From positions 37,002 through 101,001 of the forward strand of contig NZ_CACSJO010000019.1 in assembly GCF_902706195.1 (NCBI RefSeq): 64,000 nt of DNA. Reading direction: 5' to 3'. Position 1 is the stretch's first letter. Every line of letters begins with the position of its first letter. Below the pieces are notes generated by a model. The model was not told where the DNA came from and did no database searches. It saw only the letters and a program-made list of their open reading frames with translations. This stretch comes from Novosphingobium sp. 18050 (GTDB lineage Bacteria; Pseudomonadota; Alphaproteobacteria; Sphingomonadales; Sphingomonadaceae). This document shows positions 8,430 to 17,093 of this stretch, in pieces. The translations under genes and the position numbers were made by a program.

Positions 8430-9424
8430 TGGGCAGCGAATTCCACGATATCGACTGGCAGGCTGCCCGCTGGATCGACCGCATGAGCCGCCCAGTGCAG
8501 GACGCCGAGATGGCGGCCGAGTTCGACCGCTGGATACTCAAGGACCTGCGCCACATCGAAGCCTATGCGCGGCTGAGTGCGATCTGGCAGTCACAGGGGC
8601 TGGCCGAGGGGCTGCATGGCGCCATGACGGATAGCGGAGAGGCGCGCGCCGCTTCGGACGAGCCCGTCGCCTCGAACGACGATGAATACCGGCCGGGCCG
8701 GACATGGCGGCAGGCCTTCGCGGGCCGCTGGGCGGGGCTGGGCGTTGCCGCGCTGGCATTCGTGCTGGCCGTGGTCATGGTGCCGCGCCTGATGGTGGAG
8801 GAAGCCGCCTTCGCGACGCAGCGCGGAGCGACGCGCCTGGTCGCGCTGTCGGACGGTTCGACGATCCGCATGAACGGCGCCACGCGCATAGCTGTGCGCA
8901 TTACGCCCTGGTCGCGCCATGTCGCGCTGGAGGCGGGCGAGGCGTTTTTCGACGTTGCGCACGAAAGGCTGCGCGGCTTCTCGGTCGACACCGGGGGCGC
9001 CAGCGTTTCGGTGCTGGGCACGGCCTTCGACGTGGACCGGCTCGACGATGATACCCATGTCGTGCAGGTCTATCGCGGGCTGGTCAGCGTGGATGCCGGT
9101 GCCGGGCGGCAATGGCGCCTGCCGGCGGGCAGTGGTCTCGAAGTATCGGGTGAGCGGGTGCGCAGCCTGCGCGGCGTGACCGGGCAGCGGCCCGGCTGGA
9201 CGAAGGGGTGGTACGAGGCGAACGACACGCCGGTGCTGCAACTGGTCCAGCGGCTCAACCGTACTTCGGCCAGACCCGTGGCGCTGTCTGATCCAGCGCT
9301 GGGTGAACTGCTGGTGACCGGCCGCTTCCAGACCGACCGTCCGGCTGACGTGCTCGACGCGATCGCAGCGATCCACGACTTGCGCTGGCGGGAAGAGGGC
9401 GGCCGCTACGTGCTGTCGCGTTAG
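8429..9424 (+). CDS. FecR-type anti-sigma regulator
   Basis: The 331-residue protein has an N-terminal cytoplasmic domain (AARWIDRMSRPVQDAEMAA, the DUF4880/FecR_N type). A single membrane helix follows (about residues 99-118, GLGVAALAFVLAVVMVP), then a periplasmic FecR domain with the DGSTIRMNGATRI and GEAFFDVAHE motifs. FecR proteins hold the sigma factor in check and relay the signal from the STN domain of the receptor. The start overlaps the sigma factor stop, so the two are translationally coupled. The C-terminal part (LVTGRFQTDRPADVLDAI) resembles the STN-like fold seen at the end of other FecR proteins. Confidence 0.87.
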   Translation: MGSEFHDIDWQAARWIDRMSRPVQDAEMAAEFDRWILKDLRHIEAYARLSAIWQSQGLAEGLHGAMTDSGEARAASDEPVASNDDEYRPGRTWRQAFAGRWAGLGVAALAFVLAVVMVPRLMVEEAAFATQRGATRLVALSDGSTIRMNGATRIAVRITPWSRHVALEAGEAFFDVAHERLRGFSVDTGGASVSVLGTAFDVDRLDDDTHVVQVYRGLVSVDAGAGRQWRLPAGSGLEVSGERVRSLRGVTGQRPGWTKGWYEANDTPVLQLVQRLNRTSARPVALSDPALGELLVTGRFQTDRPADVLDAIAAIHDLRWREEGGRYVLSR

Positions 9425-9485
9425 GTCGGCTTCGACGAAGCGGCGCGGATCCGTGAGTGTCACAAGAAATTCATCAATAAGACGC

Positions 9486-9512
9486 GGAAATGTAAGAAAA
9501 AATATTTGTCGG
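9486..9512 (+). promoter_or_regulatory. Possible FecI-type promoter for the TonB receptor
   Basis: GGAAAT (9486-9491), identical to the fecA -35 element, is followed after 15 bases by TGTCGG. It lies 61 bases before the receptor start. The -10 part is not a clear match, so this is only a candidate. Confidence 0.25.
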
Positions 9513-9572
9513 GTTTGGGAACTGAACTCCGTCTGCCCCATGATCGGTTTATGAATTAGGGGTAATTCTAAT

Positions 9573-12500
9573 ATGTTTCGTCTGAACAGGCCTGTCGCCC
9601 GTGCCTCGGCACTGGCGATTGCTTTTGCGACGCTGGCCGGGGGTATGGCCGTGTCGTCCCAGGCTCATGCCGCTGCCGAGCGGAGCTTCGCTTTCTCTAT
9701 TCCCGCGCAGGACCTGGCCCGCGCACTGCAGCAGTATTCGCGTGTTACCGGCGTGGCCGTGGCGGCTTCGCCCGAGGCGCTGCGCGGTCGGCGCAGCCAG
9801 GCGGTATCGGGCACGATGTCGGCCGAGCGGGCGCTTGTCCAGCTTGTCGGCGGCGCCAATGTCGACACGCAGCGCCGGGGCGGCACGATCATCGTCAAGC
9901 CTCTGGCCGCCAAGGCCCGCCCTGCCGCGATGAGCGCCGAAGCGCCGCGCTCCGAAAAGCGCCCCAAGGCCCGCACGACCCGCGTCGCCGAAGCCACCGA
10001 CGAGATCGCCGACGGCGAGATCGTCGTCACCGGCTACGTCGCGGCGGTGCAGCGCTCGCTGGAGACCAAGCGCAAGAGCGACATGATCTCGGACAGCATC
10101 ACCGCCGATGACATGGGCAAGTTGCCCGCCAACAACGTTTCCGAAGCGCTGGCCCGTCTCCCCGGCGTCAACGCGGTGCGCAGCGCCAGCACGGGCGAGG
10201 GCGACCGCATCACCGTGCGCGGCCTGTCCACCGAGTTGAACAACTACTCGATCAACGGCGTGCGTCTGGGCGGCGCCGGTTCGCGCGACAACAACTTCTA
10301 TCGCGGTGTGCGTCTCTCGGTCCTGCCGCCTGACGGCATCAAGCAGATCACCGTCTACAAGACCCTGACGCCCGACCGCGACGGCGATGCGCTGGGCGGC
10401 TCGATCGACATTTCCACGCCGACTGCCTTCGATCAGGACCCGACCTACTTTCGGCTGTCGGGCGAAGGCGGCATGCTCGACAAGTTCGATCACCGCAAAT
10501 ACGGCCAGCTCTCGGGCGCCTTTTCGCGGCAGTTCAACGATAGCTTCGGCATTTTCGTGTCGGGCAGCTACAGCCGCCGCAAGTCGCAGTTCGAGAAGAA
10601 CGGCGTGGACGGCGATAACCAGCCCGACACCTGGTACGACAACAGCGAGACGCTCGGCTGGGATCCCGACCACTTCGTGATGCGCGGCATGGACCTGGGC
10701 TTCGGCGAAACCGACGTGAAGCGCTGGGGCGGCAACACCAGCCTCGACTATCGTTCCGATAACCACGACTTGCACGTTCGCGGCCAGTACAATCAGTACC
10801 AGAAGAAGGAATTCCTCAACCGCCTGAACTTCCGCAACGACACCGGCAAGAACTCGGCGCGCCTGTCGCAGGTCAACACCGACGATACCAGTCTGGCCGC
10901 GCCGGATGACAGCATCGTCGGTCATGACGCCAAGCTGGGCAATATCTACGGCTATACCGTTGGCCAGATCGTCGACCGTGACGGCGACGGCCTGATTACC
11001 GACGCCGATCGTTCGGCCAAGTCGTTCTACACGCTAAACGGCGGATCGGGCACCTGGGATCCGCAGGGCTTCCGCTTGCGCCGCTTCTGGGAAGCGACCA
11101 ACGAAACCGGCAACCTGGCCTCCGCCAACATCGGCGGCGTGTCGCGGCTGGGCACGGTGACGATCGACTACGACGTCTCCTACTCTCAGTCGAAGGACGA
11201 CCTCGACGACGGCTACACGATGGAATTCCGCAGCGACAAGTACGGCTGGCTCGGCAACGAGGGCGTGTACTTCGACAGTTCGGCGGACTCGCGCTTTCCC
11301 AAGTGGCTCCTCACCGACGCCGGCATGGCGGGCGTGCAGGACCCGTCGCAGTACGCTTTCAGCAGCCTCGAAGGCGAAGTGGGCGGCTCCAGCGAGAAGT
11401 TGTGGCAGGCCCAGTTCAACGTGGCGTGGAAGCCCGATATCTCGTGGCTGCATTCGATTAAAGCGGGCGGCAAGTTCTACGATTCACAGCGCCGCACCTA
11501 TCAGGGTTCGTTCCTCAACCTCGATGCCGACGGCACCCTTGCCGATTTCTCCGACTTCTACGGCAAGAACGTAACCAGCCTGTTCGGCGGCGCTTACTCC
11601 GGGCAGTACCAGCTCGGCACGACGATCGACAACGAGAAGATGCTGGCCGAACTGCAGGGCGCCAAGGACGGCAACAGCACGATCTTCGACGGCTTTGCGG
11701 TCGATCCCTCGCAGGCCGAACTCTCCGACGAGGACAGCTTCCGCTTCAACGAGCGGGTGGTCTCCGGTTATGCGATGGCCACCGCGCGCTTCGGCAAGGC
11801 GCAGGTCATCGCCGGCGTCCGTGTCGAAACCACGCGCAACAAGATCGAGGCCTACAACCTCGATCAGGTGCTGGGCATGCGCTACACCACGGACCGTTCC
11901 AGCTTCACCAACGTGCTGCCCTCGATCCACGTAAACTACGATTTCGACGCGCGCACCAAGCTGCGCGGCGCGGTGTGGACCAGCTTCGCCCGCCCCGACA
12001 TCGCCCGCATGAGTTCCGCGCGCGAATATGCCTACGATGTCGATCCTGATGGCGACGGCACGCAGAACCCCACGTCCGACTGGGTGCTGCTGGCGATCCA
12101 GCAGGGCAACCCGAACCTCAAGCCGATGCGTTCGGTCAACCTCGACATGTCGCTGGAGCACTATGCCGGCAACACCGGGGCCTATTCGGTCGCGCTGTTC
12201 TACAAGCACATCACCAACTTCCTGTTCCGCTCCTCTTCCAGCAACATCCGCGACGGAACGCTGGGTGAGAACGTCGATCCCTCCGGCGTTGCGATTTCCA
12301 TGCCCAACAACGGCAAGTGGGCGGAAGTCTACGGCGTGGAAGTAAGCGTCCAGCAGCAGCTGCACTGGCTGCCGGGCCTGCTGGGCGGACTGGGCGTGGG
12401 CGGCAACGTGACCATGCAGCGCTCCAAGGCGGTGACCGGCCTGTCATGGCACCCGGAAGGTTACACCCTGCCGCTGATGGAAACGCCGGACAACATCGTC

Positions 12501-12797
12501 AACCTGCAGCTGTTCTGGGAGCACAAGGGGTTCGAAGTTTACGGCGCGTGGAATTACCAGTCCAAGTTCATGGGCGGCATCAACGACTTCGGCAACAACC
12601 CGTATGAGCAGGCCTACAGCTTCGTCGACCTGACGTTCCGCAAGACCTTCCTGAAGAAGTCCTCGGTCCAGCTTCAGGTCCAGAACCTCTTCGATGCGCA
12701 TACTTACTGGGAAACCGTCTCGTCGGGGCAGGGGGGCAGCCGCGGTTACGTAAAGAACGGCCGGACCATCTCGGTCGGCTTCAACGCGATCTTCTGA
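9573..12797 (+). CDS. TonB-dependent receptor with N-terminal STN signalling domain
   Basis: The 1074-residue outer-membrane protein has a signal peptide (residues 1-34), then an STN domain (about 38-110, starting FAFSIPAQDLARAL). A linker is followed by the TonB-box/plug start at GEIVVTGYVAAV, a plug with LPGVNAVRSAS, and a large 22-strand-type barrel ending in a terminal Phe (GFNAIF). STN domains contact FecR in the periplasm, so the receptor both imports a ligand and signals its presence. It sits directly downstream of the sigma and FecR genes and 10 bases upstream of a phosphatase gene, which suggests a phosphorylated ligand. The substrate itself is not readable from the sequence. Confidence 0.93.
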   Translation: MFRLNRPVARASALAIAFATLAGGMAVSSQAHAAAERSFAFSIPAQDLARALQQYSRVTGVAVAASPEALRGRRSQAVSGTMSAERALVQLVGGANVDTQRRGGTIIVKPLAAKARPAAMSAEAPRSEKRPKARTTRVAEATDEIADGEIVVTGYVAAVQRSLETKRKSDMISDSITADDMGKLPANNVSEALARLPGVNAVRSASTGEGDRITVRGLSTELNNYSINGVRLGGAGSRDNNFYRGVRLSVLPPDGIKQITVYKTLTPDRDGDALGGSIDISTPTAFDQDPTYFRLSGEGGMLDKFDHRKYGQLSGAFSRQFNDSFGIFVSGSYSRRKSQFEKNGVDGDNQPDTWYDNSETLGWDPDHFVMRGMDLGFGETDVKRWGGNTSLDYRSDNHDLHVRGQYNQYQKKEFLNRLNFRNDTGKNSARLSQVNTDDTSLAAPDDSIVGHDAKLGNIYGYTVGQIVDRDGDGLITDADRSAKSFYTLNGGSGTWDPQGFRLRRFWEATNETGNLASANIGGVSRLGTVTIDYDVSYSQSKDDLDDGYTMEFRSDKYGWLGNEGVYFDSSADSRFPKWLLTDAGMAGVQDPSQYAFSSLEGEVGGSSEKLWQAQFNVAWKPDISWLHSIKAGGKFYDSQRRTYQGSFLNLDADGTLADFSDFYGKNVTSLFGGAYSGQYQLGTTIDNEKMLAELQGAKDGNSTIFDGFAVDPSQAELSDEDSFRFNERVVSGYAMATARFGKAQVIAGVRVETTRNKIEAYNLDQVLGMRYTTDRSSFTNVLPSIHVNYDFDARTKLRGAVWTSFARPDIARMSSAREYAYDVDPDGDGTQNPTSDWVLLAIQQGNPNLKPMRSVNLDMSLEHYAGNTGAYSVALFYKHITNFLFRSSSSNIRDGTLGENVDPSGVAISMPNNGKWAEVYGVEVSVQQQLHWLPGLLGGLGVGGNVTMQRSKAVTGLSWHPEGYTLPLMETPDNIVNLQLFWEHKGFEVYGAWNYQSKFMGGINDFGNNPYEQAYSFVDLTFRKTFLKKSSVQLQVQNLFDAHTYWETVSSGQGGSRGYVKNGRTISVGFNAIF

Positions 12798-12807
12798 GGA
12801 AACTGAT

Positions 12808-14085
12808 ATGAAGACGATCCTCGCCGGTGCCCTGCTGCTGGGCGCCGCCTTTCCCTTCGCATCGGTGGGGGCGGCTGACGTCCCTGCCGCTCCGGTTTCC
12901 GCACCGCTCGCTCCGGCGACGGTGGTGCCGGAGCGGGTGATCCTCAACCTCACCGCCGACCCGGCGACCGAGATGGCCGTGACCTGGCGCTCGGCGCCGG
13001 GGCTGGCCGGACAGGTGCAATATGCCAGGGCCACGAGTAGCCCGGATTTCGTGAAGTCGCCCATGACGCTGGCCGCCGTGACCGATGATGCGACGCTGCC
13101 CGTGCGCGAAGACCCGGCGTTCCGCGCCGCCTACCACTCCGCTGTGCTCAAGGGGCTGGAGCCGGACACCGTCTACGCCTACCGCGTGGGCGACGGCGCC
13201 CATTGGTCCGAATGGCTGCAGTTCCGCACGGCAGCAAAGACGAACGCGCCGTTCCGCTTCATCTACATGGGCGACATGCAGAACCAGATCCTGTCCGAAG
13301 CCTCGCGCACCTTGCGCATGGCGTTCCGGCACGCAGGGGACGCCGCTTTCGTGATCCACGCGGGCGACCTCATAAACCGGCACGACAGCGATGCCGAATG
13401 GGGCGAATGGTTCGCCTCGGGAGGGTTCCTCTATGGCCAGACGCCGCAGATGCCCACGCCCGGCAACCACGAATACGTCAAGGACGAGAAGGCCCGCGCC
13501 GGTTCGTCCATCAACGGGCAGTGGCGCCGCCAGTTCACCCTTCCGGAAAACGGCCCGGTGGACGTCCCCGCTGCCCGCGAGACCAACTGGTACACCGATT
13601 ATCAGGGCCTGCGCCTGATCTCGATCGATTCGATGCAGGTCGACCGCGATCCCGTCGCCCGCAAGGCGATCGTGAAGTGGCTGGACGGGCTGCTGGCGAA
13701 GAACCCCAGCCGCTGGACGGTGCTGTTCCTGCACTTCCCGCTGTTCTCCAGCGAGCCGGGCCGCGACAATCCGAAGGTCCGCGCGGCGCTGAAACCGCTG
13801 ATCGACAAGTACAAGGTCGACCTCGTGCTGCAGGGCCACGACCATGGCTATGCGCGCGGCGCGATCGGGCCGGACGGGCCCACCACGGACGATGCCGGGT
13901 CGACCTACGCCGTCTCGGTGGCAGGGCCGAAGATGTACGATGTCGGCTCTCTGCCCTGGGCGAAGAAGTCCGCCTCGCGCACGCAGGCATACCAGGTGAT
14001 CGACGTGGACCAGCAGAAGCTGGTCTACCGCGCCTTCACCGCGACGGGCGAGGCGCTCGACGAAGTGACCGTGACCAAGCACTGA
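12808..14085 (+). CDS. Purple acid phosphatase-like metallophosphoesterase, exported
   Basis: The 425-residue protein has a signal peptide (residues 1-22), a fibronectin-type N-terminal domain (about 40-145, with VTWRSAP and LKGLEPDTVYAYRVG) and a calcineurin-like phosphoesterase domain. The dimetal motifs are present in order: D156 (GDMQ), D187 (AGDLI), N220-H221 (GNHEY), H309 (FLHFP) and H344-x-H346 (GHDHGY). These match purple acid phosphatases, which hydrolyse phosphate esters outside the cytoplasm. GAGGAAAC precedes the ATG, and only 10 bases separate it from the receptor gene, so it is very likely in the same transcript. It may release phosphate or dephosphorylate the ligand before or after uptake. 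Confidence 0.9.
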   Translation: MKTILAGALLLGAAFPFASVGAADVPAAPVSAPLAPATVVPERVILNLTADPATEMAVTWRSAPGLAGQVQYARATSSPDFVKSPMTLAAVTDDATLPVREDPAFRAAYHSAVLKGLEPDTVYAYRVGDGAHWSEWLQFRTAAKTNAPFRFIYMGDMQNQILSEASRTLRMAFRHAGDAAFVIHAGDLINRHDSDAEWGEWFASGGFLYGQTPQMPTPGNHEYVKDEKARAGSSINGQWRRQFTLPENGPVDVPAARETNWYTDYQGLRLISIDSMQVDRDPVARKAIVKWLDGLLAKNPSRWTVLFLHFPLFSSEPGRDNPKVRAALKPLIDKYKVDLVLQGHDHGYARGAIGPDGPTTDDAGSTYAVSVAGPKMYDVGSLPWAKKSASRTQAYQVIDVDQQKLVYRAFTATGEALDEVTVTKH

Positions 14086-14142
14086 GGCTGGCTGCGCAAT
14101 CGTTCGGTTAAGGCTGCGCTCTCATTGCGAGTGGCGCAGTCG

Positions 14143-14183
14143 CGGGCCAATCCGAGGTGGTGCGACCGCCCCGGATTGGCCCG
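14143..14183 (+). terminator. Long hairpin after the sigma/FecR/receptor/phosphatase unit
   Basis: The 12-base arm CGGGCCAATCCG (14143-14154) pairs exactly with CGGATTGGCCCG (14172-14183), and TTCGTCGTT follows. The hairpin is strong but the T tract is poor. Confidence 0.55.
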
Positions 14184-14226
14184 TTCGTCGTTCCACTGCC
14201 GGCCGGGGCCGTGGGCGAAGGCAAGT

Positions 14227-14242
14227 GTTGCTGCGCAGCAAC
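14227..14242. repeat. Perfect 16-bp palindrome
   Basis: GTTGCTGCGCAGCAAC is a perfect inverted repeat about 195 bases upstream of the second TonB receptor start. It could be a regulator site or a hairpin; nothing decides between these. Confidence 0.4.
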
Positions 14243-14436
14243 GCCTGGCGACATCAATAATGATGCAATGCGGCATTGTCTTGAAACCGTCACGGGGATT
14301 TGATTAAGCGTGCCATGGCAGCGGGTTACAGGCTGCCAATGAAGACGACCGTTGGCGGACGGTGCTTCCAGAAGTCTGGAGTTCCATTTCGCTCAGTGCT
14401 CTGCGGGGGCGGGCACGCAATCAAGGTCGTATCCCA

Positions 14437-16998
14437 ATGCATAAATACCGTCTTCTCGCCGCCACCGCGGCGAGCGTTGCCGTCGCCTGCGCGCTCGGCT
14501 CCGCCCCGGCGCTTGCCCAGTCGACCGGTTCGCTCGATTTCGAGAATTCCGAGATCGTCGTAACCGGTCAGGTGCAGAACGGCGTCGCCGGCGTGCAACT
14601 CCCCAACACTCCCAAGGCCAAGCAGGTCCTCACTCAGGAAGTGATCGGCCGTGAGACGCCGGGTCAGTCCGTCGACGACATGATCAACCTTATCCCCGGC
14701 GTCAGCTTTCAGAGCAACGACGGCTACGGGTCTTCCGGCGGTACGCTGATGATCCGCGGCTTCGACGACAGCCGCATCTCGCAGACCTTCGACGGCATCC
14801 CGCTGAACGATACCGGCAACTACGCGATCTACTCGAACCAGATGCTGGACCCCGAGCTGATCCATAACGTCAACGTCAACCTGGGCACGACCGACGTCGA
14901 TTCGCCCACCGCATCGGCTTCGGGCTCGACGGTGAACATCCGCTCGATCGACCCGGATCATGAGTTCGGCGCGCGCATGGTCGGCACACTGGGCGACTAC
15001 AACAAGATGCGCATCTTCGGCATGATCAATACCGGCGACCTGAATTCGTCGGGCACCCGGGCGTGGTTCTCGGGGTCGAAAGATACCTACGACGTCGCCT
15101 ATGGCGGCATCGGCAAGATCGACAAGACGCAGTTCAACGCCAAGATCTACCAGCCGCTGGGCAACAATGGCGACTTTATCTCGCTGGCTGGCCACTACAA
15201 CGTCAACCACAACAACTACTTCCCCTCGGTGCGCCTGGTGACCGATGCGGCCGTGGGCAACACCGGCGTCAATTCCAGCAGCTCGGGCCGTTTCCCGCTC
15301 AGCAAGGACGAGCGTGACGATTACAGCCTCAGCCCCTGCGGAGTGTCGGCGGGCGTCAACGGCCATGCCGATGCGGCCGACAGCTGCGGCACCTCGTGGG
15401 AGTGGCGCTACAACCCGTCGCGCACCTGGAATATCCGCATGAACTCGAAGTTCACGCTGAACGACCGCCTGACCCTGACCGTCGATCCCTACCTCCAGTA
15501 CACCAACGCCAACGGCGGCGGCACGGTATCGGCAAAGGAAGGCAGCAGCAGCACCGGGCTGACCGGGTACATCGGCGGCACGCCCTACTTCGGCGGCGTC
15601 GACCTCAACGGGGACGGGGATACGCTCGACACCGTGACGCTTTCGGCGCCGAGCCAGACCGAGACCTGGCGCATGGGTGTGCTGGCCTCGCTGATCTACG
15701 ACATCAGTGACACCCAGCGCTTTCGTGTGTCCTATGCCTGGGATCGCGGCCGTCACCGCCAGACCGGCGAACTGGGCTATCTCGCCGCGAACGGTATGGC
15801 CGCTTCGTACTTCAATAACGATGATCCGCTCAGCGATGTCGACGGCAACGTCCTGCAAAAGCGCGACCGTCTTTCCTATGCGATCCTGCATCAGGTTTCG
15901 GGCGAATATGCTGGCGAATTCGGTAGCCTGCACGTCAACGCCGGGCTGGCGCTCAAGTACTTCAAGCGCAATCTGACGCAGAACTGCCTTACCACCAGCG
16001 CCAGCGGCAGCGTCAGCTGCTTTGGCAGCAATTCGGCCGACGAAGCCGCATATGCAGCCACCCTCACCACTTATGCAGGCCCCGTGAACAAGACGTTCTC
16101 ATGGACCCGCGCACTGCCGAACATCGGCGTGACCTATGATTTCACGCCGGCGGTCTCGCTCTTTGCGAACTACTCGAAGGGCATCCAGGTGCCCGGCACC
16201 GACAACCTCTACAACTCGTTCTACTTCGACGGCGCGAACGCGGCGAAACCGGAAACCACCGACAATTTCGACCTCGGCCTGCGCTACCAGAGCGGCATTC
16301 TCCAGGGTTCGCTCGGCGGTTGGTACACCAACTTCGCCGACCGCCTGTCCTCCGCCTATGACCCGGATTCGCAGACCTCGATCTACACCAACCTCGGCAA
16401 GGTCGAGCGCTACGGCATCGATGCCAGCCTGGCGGTAAAGCCGGACAGCCACTTCTCGGCCTACGTGTTCTATTCGTATCTGTGGTCGAAGATTAAGGAC
16501 GACATCGCCGGCGGTGTCTGCGGCAGCAGCACCAATGCGGTCACCGGCACGCTCAATCCGATCGGCGCTTCCGGCTGCTCGGTTGCAGGCGATACCTATT
16601 ACTACTCGACCAAGGGCAACATGGAAGGTGCGGTCCCGCACTACACCCTGGGCGGCCGTATTACGGGTGAGTTCGGTCCATTGTCGGTGGGCGTCGAAGC
16701 CAAGCGCACCGGCGCGCGCTATTACAACGATTCCAACTCGGCGGTGTACAGCAGCGCAGGCGTGGAACTGTTCGGTGCCAAGGTCCCGGCCTACACCCTC
16801 GTCAATCTCGACGCGCGCCTGAATGCCGAGTTCCTGGGACTGGGCAAGAAGACCTACCTGCAGTTCAACGTCACCAACCTGTTCGACAAGTTCTATGTCG
16901 GCGGGTTCGACGATGCGGGCATCAATCCGACCTCGACGATTTATGCCTATATCGGCGCACCGCGCACGATGTCAGGTTCGATCAACATGCAGTTCTGA
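14437..16998 (+). CDS. TonB-dependent receptor
   Basis: The 853-residue product has a signal peptide (residues 1-28, ending APALAQ), a TonB-box-like EIVVTG at about residues 42-47, and a plug domain with QSVDDMINLIPGVSFQ and LMIRGFDDSRIS. A beta-barrel follows and ends in a terminal Phe (NMQF). It has no STN domain, so it imports without FecR-type signalling. The start at ATG 14437 gives a clean signal sequence; an in-frame ATG at 14362 would add 25 residues that are not signal-like. Neighbouring genes do not indicate the ligand. A pair of strong hairpins lies between its stop codon and the convergent malic enzyme gene. Confidence 0.9.
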   Translation: MHKYRLLAATAASVAVACALGSAPALAQSTGSLDFENSEIVVTGQVQNGVAGVQLPNTPKAKQVLTQEVIGRETPGQSVDDMINLIPGVSFQSNDGYGSSGGTLMIRGFDDSRISQTFDGIPLNDTGNYAIYSNQMLDPELIHNVNVNLGTTDVDSPTASASGSTVNIRSIDPDHEFGARMVGTLGDYNKMRIFGMINTGDLNSSGTRAWFSGSKDTYDVAYGGIGKIDKTQFNAKIYQPLGNNGDFISLAGHYNVNHNNYFPSVRLVTDAAVGNTGVNSSSSGRFPLSKDERDDYSLSPCGVSAGVNGHADAADSCGTSWEWRYNPSRTWNIRMNSKFTLNDRLTLTVDPYLQYTNANGGGTVSAKEGSSSTGLTGYIGGTPYFGGVDLNGDGDTLDTVTLSAPSQTETWRMGVLASLIYDISDTQRFRVSYAWDRGRHRQTGELGYLAANGMAASYFNNDDPLSDVDGNVLQKRDRLSYAILHQVSGEYAGEFGSLHVNAGLALKYFKRNLTQNCLTTSASGSVSCFGSNSADEAAYAATLTTYAGPVNKTFSWTRALPNIGVTYDFTPAVSLFANYSKGIQVPGTDNLYNSFYFDGANAAKPETTDNFDLGLRYQSGILQGSLGGWYTNFADRLSSAYDPDSQTSIYTNLGKVERYGIDASLAVKPDSHFSAYVFYSYLWSKIKDDIAGGVCGSSTNAVTGTLNPIGASGCSVAGDTYYYSTKGNMEGAVPHYTLGGRITGEFGPLSVGVEAKRTGARYYNDSNSAVYSSAGVELFGAKVPAYTLVNLDARLNAEFLGLGKKTYLQFNVTNLFDKFYVGGFDDAGINPTSTIYAYIGAPRTMSGSINMQF

Positions 16999-17007
16999 TC
17001 GAAAAAA

Positions 17008-17039
17008 GGGCCTCCCGCGCGGGTATGCGCGGGAGGCCC
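17008..17039 (-). terminator. Terminator for the malic enzyme gene, probably bidirectional
   Basis: GGGCCTCCCGCGC (17008-17020) pairs with GCGCGGGAGGCCC (17027-17039) around a 6-base loop. On the minus strand it is followed by CTTTTTTC, a good rho-independent end for the leftward malic enzyme transcript. It may also stop the rightward receptor transcript. Confidence 0.75.
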
Positions 17040-17050
17040 CGGTATCGTCA

Positions 17051-17088
17051 TGAACGGGCGGGCAGGGGCACCCCTGTCCGCCCGTTCA
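17051..17088. terminator. Second very strong hairpin between the receptor and malic enzyme genes
   Basis: TGAACGGGCGG (17051-17061) pairs exactly with CCGCCCGTTCA (17078-17088). The interior CAGGGG (17063-17068) also pairs with CCCCTG (17071-17076), leaving a 2-base loop. On the plus strand TAGTTTCAGTTT follows. It starts 5 bases past the malic enzyme stop and 52 bases past the receptor stop. Confidence 0.6.
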
Positions 17089-17093
17089 TAGTT

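Larger units (their letters stand above)
14086..14436. other. Intergenic region between the phosphatase and the second TonB receptor
   Basis: No convincing gene is seen in these 351 bases. The region holds a long terminator-like hairpin (14143-14183) and a 16-bp perfect palindrome (14227-14242). The last 200 bases presumably contain the promoter of the following receptor. Confidence 0.6.

Noticed and set aside
9516..9534. GGAAC followed by CGTCTG upstream of the first TonB receptor as an ECF promoter.
   Set aside because: The spacing of about 7 bases between the two elements is far too short for a sigma factor promoter.
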